Source: Nocardia fluminea (GTDB taxonomy: Bacteria; Actinomycetota; Actinomycetes; Mycobacteriales; Mycobacteriaceae). From it: DNA of 64,000 nucleotides. Of this stretch, positions 39,298-48,531 are shown piece by piece; the stretch's first letter is position 1, and each line of letters starts with the position of its first letter. The DNA is taken from the NCBI RefSeq assembly GCF_002846365.1, contig NZ_PJMW01000002.1, positions 3,968,001 through 4,032,000 of the forward strand. The letters run 5' to 3'. The translations under genes and the position numbers were made by a program. Under the pieces are notes generated by a model. The model saw only the letters and a list, made by a program, of their open reading frames with translations. It was not told the origin of the DNA and did no database searches.

Positions 39298-40335
39298 ATG
39301 GCACCGCAGGCCTACGATCGCGACAAAGCGCTGGAACTGGCACTGGCGCAGGTGGAGAAGAGCTTCGGTAAGGGCGCGGTCATGCGCCTGGGCGAGGAGA
39401 CCCGCCAGCCGATCGCGGTGATCCCGACCGGGTCCATCGCACTCGACGTCGCGCTCGGTATCGGCGGGTTGCCGCGCGGTCGCGTCGTGGAGATCTACGG
39501 CCCGGAATCCTCGGGTAAGACCACCGTCGCGCTGCACGCCGTCGCGAACGCCCAGGCCGCGGGCGGTGTCGCCGCCTTCATCGACGCCGAGCACGCCCTC
39601 GATCCCGACTACGCCCGCAAGCTGGGCGTCGACACCGACGCGCTGCTGGTCTCCCAGCCCGATACCGGTGAGCAGGCCCTGGAGATCGCCGACATGCTGG
39701 TGCGCTCCGGTGCCATCGACATCCTCGTCATCGACTCCGTCGCCGCCCTGGTGCCGCGTGCGGAAATCGAGGGCGAGATGGGCGACAGCCACGTCGGCCT
39801 GCAGGCGCGCCTCATGAGCCAGGCGCTGCGCAAGATGACCGGTGCGCTCAGCAACTCCGGCACCACCGCCATCTTCATCAACCAGCTGCGCGAGAAGATC
39901 GGCGTCATGTTCGGCTCCCCGGAGACCACCACCGGTGGTAAGGCGCTGAAGTTCTACGCCTCGGTCCGCCTGGATGTGCGTCGCATCGAGACTCTCAAGG
40001 ACGGCAGCGACGCGGTCGGCAACCGCACCCGCGTGAAGGTGGTCAAGAACAAGGTCGCTCCGCCGTTCAAGCAGGCCGAGTTCGACATCCTCTACGGTCA
40101 GGGCATCTCCAAGGAGGGCTCGCTCATCGACATGGGTGTCGAGCACGGCTTCATCCGCAAGTCCGGCTCCTGGTACACCTACGAGGGCGACCAGCTGGGC
40201 CAGGGCAAGGAGAATGCCCGCAAGTTCCTGCTGGAGAACACCGACGTGCGCGACGAGGTCGAGAAGAAGATCAAGGAGAAGCTGGGCATCGGCGCCGTAC
40301 TGACCGCCGAGGCCGAAGCGCCCGCCGACTTCTGA
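39298..40335 (+). CDS. recA: DNA recombinase RecA
   Basis: 345 residues. Walker [10 protein letters not shown] (near 67), the MAW motif and the L2 loop ([17 protein letters not shown]) are intact, as is the acidic C-terminus. It forms filaments on single-stranded DNA for strand exchange and triggers LexA self-cleavage. No intein interrupts it, unlike M. tuberculosis. An SOS box lies 88 bases upstream. recX follows 4 bases after the stop. Confidence 0.98.
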   Translation: MAPQAYDRDKALELALAQVEKSFGKGAVMRLGEETRQPIAVIPTGSIALDVALGIGGLPRGRVVEIYGPESSGKTTVALHAVANAQAAGGVAAFIDAEHALDPDYARKLGVDTDALLVSQPDTGEQALEIADMLVRSGAIDILVIDSVAALVPRAEIEGEMGDSHVGLQARLMSQALRKMTGALSNSGTTAIFINQLREKIGVMFGSPETTTGGKALKFYASVRLDVRRIETLKDGSDAVGNRTRVKVVKNKVAPPFKQAEFDILYGQGISKEGSLIDMGVEHGFIRKSGSWYTYEGDQLGQGKENARKFLLENTDVRDEVEKKIKEKLGIGAVLTAEAEAPADF

Positions 40336-40339
40336 GCCG

Positions 40340-41665
40340 ATGACCACGCCGAGCCCCGGCGGGCACCACGACTCGGCCGACCCGGTCGAACAGATGCGCA
40401 GGCAGCTGGCTCGCCTCGGAATCGAGGTCGAGCCGGAGCCGCTGACGCCCGTGGAGGGCCGTGGTAGGGGTGCGGCCGATGAACTCGTCCGGTCGGCTCG
40501 TCGCAAGCGAGCCGACTCGGACGCGAGGAGGATTCGGTCGGGTGCGGGCGATCCGCAGCGCGCGCACCCGGCCGGATTCACCGATGGTGACAAACCACCG
40601 CATTCCGCTGCGCGGGTTGGTGATGATCATGAAGAGTGGGGGAGCGAGGATCGGCGACGATCCCGCGGCGCACGACGCGAACGCAGGTCCGCGCGGCGCG
40701 ACGAAGTCTCCCTGTCGACCGTCGTCGGTGGTGACGACGGACGGCAGGCGGATCCGGTGGCGGCCGGATCCCAGCCGGGAGAGCCCGACAGGCGGGCCGG
40801 CGCACGCCGGCTCGCCCCGGGCGACCGTCCCGATGCCACCCTGGAGCAGGCGAAGGACGCGTGCCTGCGATTGCTCTCGGTGCGTGCTCGCAGCCGTGCC
40901 GAATTGGCGAAGCGCCTCGGTGAGAAGGGTTTCCGCGTCGAGGTGATCGAGGCCGCGCTGGAGCGGTTCACCGAAGTCGGCCTGATCAACGACGCCTCCT
41001 TCGCCGAACAGTGGGTGCACGAACGCCACACCTACTCCGGCCGGGGCAAAAAAGCTCTCCAGCGTGAGTTGCGGGAGAAAGGCGTGGCCCCGGGCGACGC
41101 CGAACAGGCATTGTCGATGGTGACCGATGCCGCCGAACACGCCCGCGCCGCCGACCTGGTCCGTCGCAAACTCCGCACCCTGCCGGCGACGCTGGACCGC
41201 GACAAGGCAGTCCGCCGACTCGTCGGCATGCTCGCCCGCCGCGGCTACGACCAGTCCACCGCCTTCGCCGTCGTCACCGTCGAGCTGGACGAGGCGGGCT
41301 TCGATCGCACGTCCGCCCGAGACGCGGCGGCCCGTGCGAAGAACGCGGAGCGCGACGCCGAGGAAAGGGATCCCGGAGAGCTCGCCGGCGAAATCGGCAG
41401 TGACACCGCGGAGCAGGATGACACCGCGGAGCCGGATGACACCGCGGAGCCGGCCGCGACTGCTGGCTATGCCTCACGCAGACCGATACCCGGCGACGAA
41501 CAAGCCGCGATCGACCTGGTCCGTCGCAAGCTCCGCGCCATGCCCGCCGATCTCGACCGCACCAAGGCCACGCGCCGCCTGGTGGACATGCTCGCCCGCC
41601 GTGGTTACAGCTCGTCAACGGCGTTCGCGGTGGTGAAAGCCGAACTGTCGCAGACGGATCTATGA
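40340..41665 (+). CDS. recX: RecX regulatory protein, enlarged and internally duplicated
   Basis: 441 residues; usual RecX proteins are about 150-180. A 165-residue N-terminal region is polar and Arg-rich. The RecX core begins near residue 166 (ATLEQAKDACLRLLSVRARSR ...). The last helix bundle is present twice: residues 272-316 and 392-436 agree at 35 of 45 positions and start exactly 360 bases apart. A linker between them carries an acidic DDTAEP repeat. RecX trims RecA filaments, so the extra bundle may change how many RecA subunits it bridges. It starts 4 bases after recA, so the pair is one transcript. Confidence 0.9.
   Translation: MTTPSPGGHHDSADPVEQMRRQLARLGIEVEPEPLTPVEGRGRGAADELVRSARRKRADSDARRIRSGAGDPQRAHPAGFTDGDKPPHSAARVGDDHEEWGSEDRRRSRGARRERRSARRDEVSLSTVVGGDDGRQADPVAAGSQPGEPDRRAGARRLAPGDRPDATLEQAKDACLRLLSVRARSRAELAKRLGEKGFRVEVIEAALERFTEVGLINDASFAEQWVHERHTYSGRGKKALQRELREKGVAPGDAEQALSMVTDAAEHARAADLVRRKLRTLPATLDRDKAVRRLVGMLARRGYDQSTAFAVVTVELDEAGFDRTSARDAAARAKNAERDAEERDPGELAGEIGSDTAEQDDTAEPDDTAEPAATAGYASRRPIPGDEQAAIDLVRRKLRAMPADLDRTKATRRLVDMLARRGYSSSTAFAVVKAELSQTDL
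41153..41647 (+). repeat. Intragenic duplication in recX with 18-bp DDTAEP linker repeats
   Basis: Segment 41153-41287 recurs at 41513-41647, identical in 35 of 45 residues, with silent third-base drift. Between them are three 18-bp units at 41402-41455 encoding DTAE(Q/P)D-type hexapeptides. Confidence 0.9.
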
Positions 41666-41958
41666 GGCCGTCTCGGACGTGGTACTACGAGCCGAACGGC
41701 CCGGGAAGTCCGCGTGGGGTCCCAGGGGAAAGCCGCGGTGTGACCGAGTTTTCGGCTGCGCGGACAAGCGCCGAACTGCCGCGAGGGCGGTACATGGCGC
41801 GTAAGATGATCACGCTCGGCGAAACCTGTTTCAGCGCAGGCTGATTCGCCGCATCGGTGACGACGTGGAGGTGGGGACGGGATGTTTCACCCCGGTTCGG
41901 GGTGGGAAATCCGGGGAGCAGGGCCGTAGGCGGCCGCCGGACGACGGGGAGGTGGACC
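41666..41958 (+). other. Leader region of the OpuC-type operon with two hairpins
   Basis: 293 bases without a convincing gene (an open frame at 41662-41844 looks spurious). A two-part hairpin GGCGAA...TTCGCC with inner CCTG/CAGG spans 41818-41850, and ACCCCG/CGGGGT with a GTT loop lies at 41889-41903. These may be recX terminators or a structured leader for the transporter genes. No known riboswitch was recognised. Confidence 0.45.
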
Positions 41959-42609
41959 CTGGACGCGTTGTGGTCGTTCGTGGTGAACCGGCGGGAGCAA
42001 TTGCTGGTCGATTCCTATCTGCACGTCTCGGCGGTGGTGCAGTCGCTGGCGCTGGCGACCGTCCTCGCGGTGGCGCTCGGTGTGCTGGTGTATCGGAGTC
42101 CGCTCGGGTCCGCCGCCGCCACCGCTACGGCGGGCGCGATTCTCACGGTGCCCTCGTTCGCGTTGCTCGGACTGCTGATCCCGTTCCTCGGGCTCGGTGT
42201 CGGGCCGACGATCGTGGCCCTCGTGCTCTACGCGCTGTTGCCGATCCTGCGGAACACGGTGCTCGGGCTGTCGTCGGTGGATCCGGCGGTGACCGATGCC
42301 GCGCGCGGTGTCGGGATGAACCGGTTGCGGCTGCTGACCAAGATCGAACTGCCCTTGGCGTGGCCGTCCATTCTCACCGGAATGCGGGTCAGTACCCAGA
42401 TGATCATGGGCATCCTGGCGCTGGCGGCCTACGCGAAGGGCCCCGGTCTGGGCAACGTGATCTTCTCCGGACTCTCGCGCCTCGGCAGCCCGAACGCGGT
42501 GCCGCAGGCACTCACCGGCACCGTCCTCATCGTCGTACTCGCGCTCGCACTCGACGGCGTCCTGGTTCTGCTCGGACGACTCACTATTCCGAGGGGAATT
42601 CGTGACTGA
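41959..42609 (+). CDS. Osmoprotectant/betaine ABC permease (OpuCB/ProW-type)
   Basis: 216 residues with five or six membrane helices. The binding-protein-dependent permease signature DAARGVGMNRLRLLTKIELPLAWPSILTGMR (EAA loop) contacts the ATPase. It imports compatible solutes such as glycine betaine or choline. GGGGAGG is 6 bases before CTG 41959, the best-placed start; TTG 41968 is close, and the frame is open back to GTG 41857. It overlaps the ATPase gene by 8 bases. Confidence 0.85.
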   Translation: MDALWSFVVNRREQLLVDSYLHVSAVVQSLALATVLAVALGVLVYRSPLGSAAATATAGAILTVPSFALLGLLIPFLGLGVGPTIVALVLYALLPILRNTVLGLSSVDPAVTDAARGVGMNRLRLLTKIELPLAWPSILTGMRVSTQMIMGILALAAYAKGPGLGNVIFSGLSRLGSPNAVPQALTGTVLIVVLALALDGVLVLLGRLTIPRGIRD

Positions 42610-43771
42610 CATCGAAACCACCGAGGCGGCAGGCGCCGGCGCGGTCTCCGGCGTCGAGATCGTCCTCGACCGCGTCACCAAACGCTATCCCGAACAGCCC
42701 GAACCCGCGGTCGACGAGGTCTCCATGACCATCCCGGCGGGGGAGATCGTGGTGCTGGTCGGGCCGTCCGGCTGTGGCAAGACCACCACCATGCGGATGA
42801 TCAACCGGCTGATCGAGCCCACCTCGGGCACCGTCACCATCGGCGGCCGCGACGCGGGCGCGATCGACGCCGACGAATTGCGCCGCGGCATCGGCTATTC
42901 GATCCAGCAGGCCGGACTGTTCCCGCACATGACCGTCGCCAAGAACATCGCCACGGTGCCCGGCTTGCTCGGCTGGGACCGCCGCCGCATCGCCGAGCGC
43001 ACCGACGAGATGCTCACTCTCGTCGGCCTCGACCCCGGCACGTACCGCAACCGCTACCCCCGCCAGCTCTCCGGTGGACAGCAGCAGCGCGTCGGCGTCG
43101 CCAGGGCGCTGGCCGCCGACCCGCCCGTGCTGCTCATGGACGAACCCTTCGGCGCGGTCGATCCGATCACCCGCGCGCTCCTGCAGGACGAATTGCTCCG
43201 GCTGCAGAGCGAACTCGGCAAGACCATCGTCTTCGTCACCCACGACTTCGGGGAAGCGGTGAAGCTGGGCGACCGCATCGCCGTGCTCGGTGACCGCTCC
43301 CGCATCCTGCAGTACGACACCCCCGCCGCGATCCTGGCGGCTCCCGCCGACGAGACGGTCGCCGGCTTCGTCGGTGCCACCGCCACCATCGACCGCCTCG
43401 GCCTCACCGTGCTCGCCGACCTCGACCTGGACCGAGGCGTCACCGTCACCGCCGACACCACCCCCACAGCCTTCGGCACCGCCCTGCGCGACGCGGACCG
43501 CACCTGGGGCATCGTGCTCGACGCGCAGCGCCGGCCACTCCGGCGAGTAACGACGGACGAACTCGCCCACGCGGATTCGCTGCACGACCTCGGCACCCCG
43601 ATCGGCACCACCCTCCCCGCCGACGCCACGCTGCAAGACGCGCTCGCCGCGCTGCTCACCGAACGCACCGCCTCCGCCGTCGTCGTCGACAACACCGGCA
43701 CCTACGCCGGAACGGTCACCGTCGACACCCTGATCGATCACCTCGCCGCGACCGAAACGGCATCGCCATGA
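42602..43771 (+). CDS. Osmoprotectant/betaine ABC ATPase (OpuCA/ProV-type) with CBS-like domain
   Basis: 389 residues. Walker A GPSGCGKTT (near 53), signature [15 protein letters not shown], Walker B LLMDEPFGAVD and the H-loop THDFGEAV. The C-terminal third (about 250-389) carries a pair of CBS-like segments (ATLQDALAALLTERTASAVVVDNTG), which sense ionic strength or nucleotides in OpuA-type systems. Energises the two flanking permeases. Its stop overlaps the next small frame by 4 bases. Confidence 0.9.
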   Translation: MTDIETTEAAGAGAVSGVEIVLDRVTKRYPEQPEPAVDEVSMTIPAGEIVVLVGPSGCGKTTTMRMINRLIEPTSGTVTIGGRDAGAIDADELRRGIGYSIQQAGLFPHMTVAKNIATVPGLLGWDRRRIAERTDEMLTLVGLDPGTYRNRYPRQLSGGQQQRVGVARALAADPPVLLMDEPFGAVDPITRALLQDELLRLQSELGKTIVFVTHDFGEAVKLGDRIAVLGDRSRILQYDTPAAILAAPADETVAGFVGATATIDRLGLTVLADLDLDRGVTVTADTTPTAFGTALRDADRTWGIVLDAQRRPLRRVTTDELAHADSLHDLGTPIGTTLPADATLQDALAALLTERTASAVVVDNTGTYAGTVTVDTLIDHLAATETASP

Positions 43772-43992
43772 CGACGACCGAATCGCGTCGTAGGCCGATC
43801 TCCCACGAACCCGCTGTGCCCGCAGGCTGTCCCGCGCATGATCGTGGTCCACACAGGGCGCGCCCGATCTGCGCTGGTTCGGCGTCGGCGAGCCGAATCG
43901 GCCTGATCCCGGAGGGCCGTGACGCCGGAGCCCAGGGGTCAGCGCTACGCCGGCTGATCGACGCGAACCCGGCGAGGAGGACGACGCCGTGA
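43768..43992 (+). CDS. Uncharacterised 74-residue frame between OpuC ATPase and second permease
   Basis: Starts with ATGA overlapping the ATPase stop and ends with TGA overlapping the next permease start (GTGA), so it sits in a fully coupled position. The peptide is Arg/Ala/Pro-rich with two cysteines (AGCPAHD, PICAGSAS) and no known domain. It may be a real coupling peptide or a chance frame; operons of this kind often lack it. Confidence 0.35.
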   Translation: MTTTESRRRPISHEPAVPAGCPAHDRGPHRARPICAGSASASRIGLIPEGRDAGAQGSALRRLIDANPARRTTP

Positions 43993-44795
43993 CGAATTCT
44001 GTTGCCGCCTCTTCGCGCTCGATTGTCGATGTTCCCGCTGCGACCGCCGCCCCCGCGAATCAGCGGCGCGCCGAATACCTCCGGTTGCTGGTCCAGCCCG
44101 TGATCGTGCTGATCCTCACCGTCGGGGTGCTCGTCTGGGCGTTCCGGCGCGATCTCACCGTCACCCAGCAGGCCAGTATCAGCGTGAGCAATGTCGCCCA
44201 GGTGACCTGGCAGCACATCCTGATCACGGCCGCGGTGGTGCTCATCGTCGTGGTGCTGGCCGTACCGCTCGGAACCGTGCTCACCAGGCACCGATTCCGC
44301 CGTCTCGCACCACTGTTCGTCGGTATCGCCAATATCGGGGCATCCGCTCCGGCCATCGGGCTGATCGTGCTGTGTTACCTGGTCACCCGCACCACCGGCT
44401 TCTGGGTGGGGGTCGCGCCGATCGCGTTCTGCTCGCTGCTGCCGGTGCTGCGCAATACGATCCTGGGCTATCAGGAGGTCGACCCGGCCCTCATCGACGC
44501 GGGCAGAGGACAGGGTATGTCGGCGGGACTCGTGTTGCGCCGCATCGAGTTCCCCCTCGCGGTGCCCTATATCCTGGCGGGCCTGCGGACCTCGTTGGTG
44601 CTGGCCGTCGGCACCGCCACCCTGTCGTTCATGGTGAGCGCCGGTGGGCTCGGCATTCTCATCGACACCGGCTACAAACTGCGCGACACCGTGACCCTCA
44701 CGCTCGGCGCGGTTCTCGCCGTCGCGCTGGCGCTGTTCATCGACTGGCTCGGCGCACTGGCCGAACAGTTCCTCGGCCCGAGGGGGTTGCGGTGA
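43989..44795 (+). CDS. Osmoprotectant/betaine ABC permease (OpuCD/ProW-type)
   Basis: 268 residues, six membrane helices after a 30-residue cytoplasmic lead. The EAA loop is DAGRGQGMSAGLVLRRIEFPLAVPYILAGLR. The second permease half of the uptake system. Its stop overlaps the binding-protein gene by 4 bases. Confidence 0.85.
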   Translation: MTNSVAASSRSIVDVPAATAAPANQRRAEYLRLLVQPVIVLILTVGVLVWAFRRDLTVTQQASISVSNVAQVTWQHILITAAVVLIVVVLAVPLGTVLTRHRFRRLAPLFVGIANIGASAPAIGLIVLCYLVTRTTGFWVGVAPIAFCSLLPVLRNTILGYQEVDPALIDAGRGQGMSAGLVLRRIEFPLAVPYILAGLRTSLVLAVGTATLSFMVSAGGLGILIDTGYKLRDTVTLTLGAVLAVALALFIDWLGALAEQFLGPRGLR

Positions 44796-45772
44796 GATTC
44801 ACCGGGTTGCTGCGCGGGATCGCCCCGATCCTGAGCGTGCTGGTGCTCGCGAGTTGCGGTCTCCAGTCGGGTGGTTCGGTGCCGCTGCCCGTGGGGCCGG
44901 GCAGCATCGAGCCGGTGCCCGAACTCGACGGCGTCGCGGTCACCGTGGGCTCCAAGGACTTCACCGAGGCCAACATCCTCGGCTACATGATCGAATTCGC
45001 GTTGACCGCCGCGGGCGCGAACGTGCGTGACCTGACGAATATCCAGGGCTCCAACAGTCTGCGCGACGCGCAACTCAACGGCCAGATCGATATCGCCTAC
45101 GACTACACCGGCACCGGCTGGATCAACTACCTCGGCAAGGAGAAGCCGATCCCCACCGAGGCGGCTCAGTTCGACGCGGTCCGCGACGCCGACCTGGCCG
45201 AACACAACATGGTCTGGGCGGCGATGGCGCCGATGAACAACACCTACGCCCTCGTCACGAGCAAGGGCACCGCCGAGGAAACGGGCGTGCGCACGCTGTC
45301 GGACTACGCGAAGCTCATCGCGAAGGATCCCGGCGCCGCGGCCACCTGTGTGGGGACCGAGTTCAACGTCCGCCCGGACGGTTATCCGGGGCTGGCCGCC
45401 GCCTACGGGATCGATACCGGCAAGGCCCAGCGCCAGATCGTCCAGGACGCGCTCGTCTACCAGGCCACCGCCGACGCGAAACAGTGCCGCTTCGGCTCGG
45501 TCGCCGCGACCGACGGCCGCATCCCCGCCCTGGAACTGGTGCTGCTCGAAGACGACAAGGCCTTCTTCCCGAAGTACAACGCCTCGCTGGTCATGCACCG
45601 CGACTTCGCCGAGGCGCACCCCCGGGTCGTTCAGGTGATGGCGCCGATCTCCGCCCGCCTCACCAACGAGGTGATCACCGAACTCAACCGTCAGGTCGAT
45701 ATCGACGGCCGCGAACCCGCCGACGTCGCCCGCGACTGGATGGTCGCCGAGGGTTTGGTCACCGTCGGCTGA
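44792..45772 (+). CDS. Osmoprotectant-binding lipoprotein (OpuCC/ProX-type)
   Basis: 326 residues. The signal peptide ends in the lipobox VLASC, so it is anchored to the membrane outside. The ProX/OpuAC fold follows: VTVGSKDFTEANILGYMIEFAL and YDYTGTGWINYLG (ligand-binding aromatic region), then GSVAATDGRIPALELVLLEDDK. It captures a quaternary amine such as glycine betaine and delivers it to the permeases. Last gene of the operon. Confidence 0.9.
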   Translation: MRFTGLLRGIAPILSVLVLASCGLQSGGSVPLPVGPGSIEPVPELDGVAVTVGSKDFTEANILGYMIEFALTAAGANVRDLTNIQGSNSLRDAQLNGQIDIAYDYTGTGWINYLGKEKPIPTEAAQFDAVRDADLAEHNMVWAAMAPMNNTYALVTSKGTAEETGVRTLSDYAKLIAKDPGAAATCVGTEFNVRPDGYPGLAAAYGIDTGKAQRQIVQDALVYQATADAKQCRFGSVAATDGRIPALELVLLEDDKAFFPKYNASLVMHRDFAEAHPRVVQVMAPISARLTNEVITELNRQVDIDGREPADVARDWMVAEGLVTVG

Positions 45773-45946
45773 GCTACCGGGGCGGTTTGCTGAACTGTTA
45801 CCCGCGTCTGCCCGAGATGTCCGGAACGCGCGGGTCGCTCACATCGACGCCTCAGCTTCTCGGGCCATGATGGACGGCGGTGGGGACAACCGGAAACCGG
45901 GACGCACAGCGGTGGGGGTGCCGCGTCCAGACTGGGAGGCTGACGT

Positions 45947-46807
45947 ATGACCATCGAATTCCGCAAGGTGACAGTCCTCGGGACGGGGGTGCTCGGATCC
46001 CAGATCGCCTTCCAGGCGGCCTTTCACGGGTTCGACGTCACCGCCTACGACATCGACGACGCGGCGCTCACCGCCGCGCGCACCCGCTTCGACGGACTCG
46101 CCACGGTGTACCAGCAGGACGTGGCAGGCGCCGACGCGAGCAACACCGCGGCGACCGCGGCGGGCATCACCCTGACCGCCGACCTCGCCACCGCGGCGGC
46201 CGAGGCGGACCTCATCATCGAGGCGGTGCCGGAGGTACTCGAGATCAAACGCGACCTGTACGGCAAGCTCGGTGCGCTCGCGCCCGAACGCACGGTGTTC
46301 GCGACGAACTCCTCGACGCTGCTGCCCAGTGACATCGTCGACTACACCGGGCGCCCCGATCGTTTCCTGGCCCTGCACTTCGCCAACCATGTCTGGAAGT
46401 TCAACACCGCCGAGGTGATGGGCACCGACCGAACCGATCCGGCGGTGTTCGCCGCCGTGGCCGATTTCGCGAAGGCGATCGGCATGGTGCCGATCGAATT
46501 GCACAAGGAGAAGGCGGGTTACGTCCTCAACTCGCTCCTGGTGCCGTTCCTGAACTCCGGAATCGAACTCGCCGCGGGCGGATACGCCGAACCCGCGGCG
46601 GTCGACGAGACCTGGCGCATCGCCACCGGCGCGCCCATGGGCCCGTTCCAGATCCTCGACATCGTCGGCCTGACCACGCCGTACAACATCCTGATCAACG
46701 GCAGCGCCGCGCACAAGAAGCTCGCGGCCTGGCTCCAGGAGAACTACATCGACAAGGGCAAGCTCGGTGTCGCCACTGGAGAGGGTTTCTACCGCTACGG
46801 CGACTGA
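45947..46807 (+). CDS. 3-hydroxyacyl-CoA dehydrogenase
   Basis: 286 residues. NAD-binding GTGVLGSQIAFQAA (residues ~11-24) and the fatty-acid oxidation signature NSSTLLPSDIVDYTGRPDRFLALHFANHVWKFN carry the catalytic His-Asn-Ser set. C-terminal helical domain with GYVLNSLLVPFLNSGIELA. Oxidises a 3-hydroxyacyl-CoA in a cytoplasmic degradation route; substrate chain length is not readable. Stands alone with no neighbouring beta-oxidation genes. Confidence 0.9.
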   Translation: MTIEFRKVTVLGTGVLGSQIAFQAAFHGFDVTAYDIDDAALTAARTRFDGLATVYQQDVAGADASNTAATAAGITLTADLATAAAEADLIIEAVPEVLEIKRDLYGKLGALAPERTVFATNSSTLLPSDIVDYTGRPDRFLALHFANHVWKFNTAEVMGTDRTDPAVFAAVADFAKAIGMVPIELHKEKAGYVLNSLLVPFLNSGIELAAGGYAEPAAVDETWRIATGAPMGPFQILDIVGLTTPYNILINGSAAHKKLAAWLQENYIDKGKLGVATGEGFYRYGD

Positions 46808-46828
46808 TCACGCTCGATGGCGCTACAG

Positions 46829-46865
46829 CGGCGGGGTCCGATCCTTGAAGGATCGGACCCCGCCG
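46829..46865. terminator. Hairpin terminator between hydroxyacyl-CoA dehydrogenase and gluD
   Basis: A perfect 16-bp stem CGGCGGGGTCCGATCC/GGATCGGACCCCGCCG with loop TTGAA separates the convergent genes. Confidence 0.9.
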
Positions 46866-46880
46866 GTGTTCGCCGCTCGC

Positions 46881-47771
46881 CTACTTCTTGGTGATGTCGA
46901 CGCCCGGCGCGGCGTCGGCGAGAATCGAATCGGCCGCCAGCACCGTGGCGCCGCCCTTCTTGCGCGAACGCAACCGCTTCTCGAGGGTGGTGGCCAGGAA
47001 GCTCAGCGCCATGTTGAGCGAGATCATGATCAGCGCGACGACGATCAGCGCGGGGATCGTGTTCTGCAACGACGCGCCTTCCTGCTGACCCGACCGCACC
47101 AGCTCCACATAGGTGATCTGGTAACCCAGCGCGGTGTCCTTGAGGACAACGACCATCTGCGAGACCAGGGCGGGCAGCATGGCCGTGATCGCCTGCGGCA
47201 GCAGGATCAGCCGCATCAGCTGGTTCTTGCGCAGACCCAGTGCCACGGCGGCTTCGGTTTGTCCCTTGGGCAGGGACTTGATGCCGGCGCGCACGATCTC
47301 GGCGATGACCGCCGAGTTGTAGATGATCAGCGCGATGACCACCGCGGCCAGCGCCAGCTGATCGGACGGGAACAGGTCGTAGTCGCCGAACACCGCGAAC
47401 AGGAAGATCATCAGGATCAGCACCGGGATCGCCCTGGCGAGCTCGACGATCGTGCCCGCGACCCAGCGCACCCACGTGTGGTCCGACAGACGCAGGATCC
47501 CGAAGATCATGCCGAAGACCAGCGAGCCGATGATCGAGATCACGGCGGCGGTGAGGGTGCCCTCCAGACCCGGCAGGAGATAGGTCTCCCAGATCTCGGA
47601 CTCCAGGAACGGCTTCCACTTGGCCGCGGTGAACTGGCCCTTCTCGGCGAACGCGTCGTAGAGCCACCAGCCCGCACCGGCCAGCACGACGACGACCAGG
47701 ACCGAGTACAGGTTGTGACGCAGCCGCGCGCGGGGCCCGGGAGCGTCGAACAGAACCGAAGCGCCGCTCAT
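46881..47771 (-). CDS. gluD: Glutamate ABC transporter permease GluD
   Basis: 296 residues. Five or six membrane helices; the HisM/GlnP-type permease loop ALGLRKNQLMRLILLPQAITAMLPALV meets the ATPase. An N-terminal segment of about 40 residues precedes the first helix. Last gene of gluABCD on the minus strand; overlaps gluC by 4 bases. In Corynebacterium glutamicum the gluABCD-recX-recA neighbourhood is the same. Confidence 0.9.
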   Translation of the reverse strand: MSGASVLFDAPGPRARLRHNLYSVLVVVVLAGAGWWLYDAFAEKGQFTAAKWKPFLESEIWETYLLPGLEGTLTAAVISIIGSLVFGMIFGILRLSDHTWVRWVAGTIVELARAIPVLILMIFLFAVFGDYDLFPSDQLALAAVVIALIIYNSAVIAEIVRAGIKSLPKGQTEAAVALGLRKNQLMRLILLPQAITAMLPALVSQMVVVLKDTALGYQITYVELVRSGQQEGASLQNTIPALIVVALIMISLNMALSFLATTLEKRLRSRKKGGATVLAADSILADAAPGVDITKK

Positions 47772-48439
47772 CGTGCCACCTCGTATCGCTTGGCCAGCCA
47801 GCCGAACAGCAGCCCGGTCGGCAGGGTGAGGACGACGAAGCCGAGCGCGAAGATCGCACCGATGGTGAGAATGGCGGCTTCGTTCTCGATCATCGAGCCC
47901 ATCAGGTACGCGGCCTCGGCGACGCCGATGACGGAGGCGACCGTCGAGTTCTTGGTCAGCGCGATCAGCACGCTGCCCAGCGGTGCGATGACCGCCCGGA
48001 AGGCTTGGGGCAGCACGATCAACCGCAGGTTCTGGGCGAATCCGAAGCCCAGCGACCGGCCCGCTTCGGACTGGCCGAGCGCGACGGTGTTGATGCCCGA
48101 GCGCAGCGATTCGCAGACGAACGCGGCGGTGTAGACGCTCAGTCCGATGATCGCCCAGCGATAGTTGATGACCTTGATCTCGTCACTGCCGAGTTTCCAC
48201 CCGAGGGTGCTGTAGAGACCCAGCGAGGTGAATACCAGGATCAGGGTGAGCGGGGTGTTGCGGAAGACCGCTACATACGCCGCGCCGACCCAGCGCGCGA
48301 CCGGAATCGGGGACACGCGCATGCCGGCGACGACGGTACCGATGACGAGCGCACCGATCGCCGAGAAGAAGGTGAGTTTGATGGTTACCCAGAACGCATC
48401 GAGGATTTGGTTGTCATACCTCGAGATCAGGTCGAACAC
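47768..48439 (-). CDS. gluC: Glutamate ABC transporter permease GluC
   Basis: 223 residues. Permease loop SLGFGFAQNLRLIVLPQAFRAVIAPLGSV and five to six helices. GTG 48439 with GGAGG upstream gives the natural start VFDLISRYDNQ; the frame is open back to 48514 but that part reads through a hairpin. Pairs with GluD in the membrane. Confidence 0.9.
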   Translation of the reverse strand: MFDLISRYDNQILDAFWVTIKLTFFSAIGALVIGTVVAGMRVSPIPVARWVGAAYVAVFRNTPLTLILVFTSLGLYSTLGWKLGSDEIKVINYRWAIIGLSVYTAAFVCESLRSGINTVALGQSEAGRSLGFGFAQNLRLIVLPQAFRAVIAPLGSVLIALTKNSTVASVIGVAEAAYLMGSMIENEAAILTIGAIFALGFVVLTLPTGLLFGWLAKRYEVAR

Positions 48440-48485
48440 GGACGCGCGTCCTCCGATCGGTGTGATGGCCAGCAGGACAACACCG

Positions 48486-48519
48486 CATCGGTGACCCGGG
48501 AATCCCCGGGCCACCGATG
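48486..48519 (-). terminator. Hairpin between gluB and gluC
   Basis: A 15-bp stem with one mismatch (48486-48500 pairing 48505-48519) and loop AATC, inside the 92-base gap. It lies just after gluB in the transcript, where hairpins often raise the dose of the binding protein mRNA. Confidence 0.65.
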
Positions 48520-48531
48520 GTCAGTGGTTGA

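Noticed and set aside
41662..41844. 60-codon frame overlapping the recX stop
   Set aside because: No ribosome site, no domain, and hairpins occupy the region.
46767..48134. 455-codon plus-strand frame opposite gluC and gluD
   Set aside because: Gln/Asp/Arg-rich antisense of two clear permease genes.
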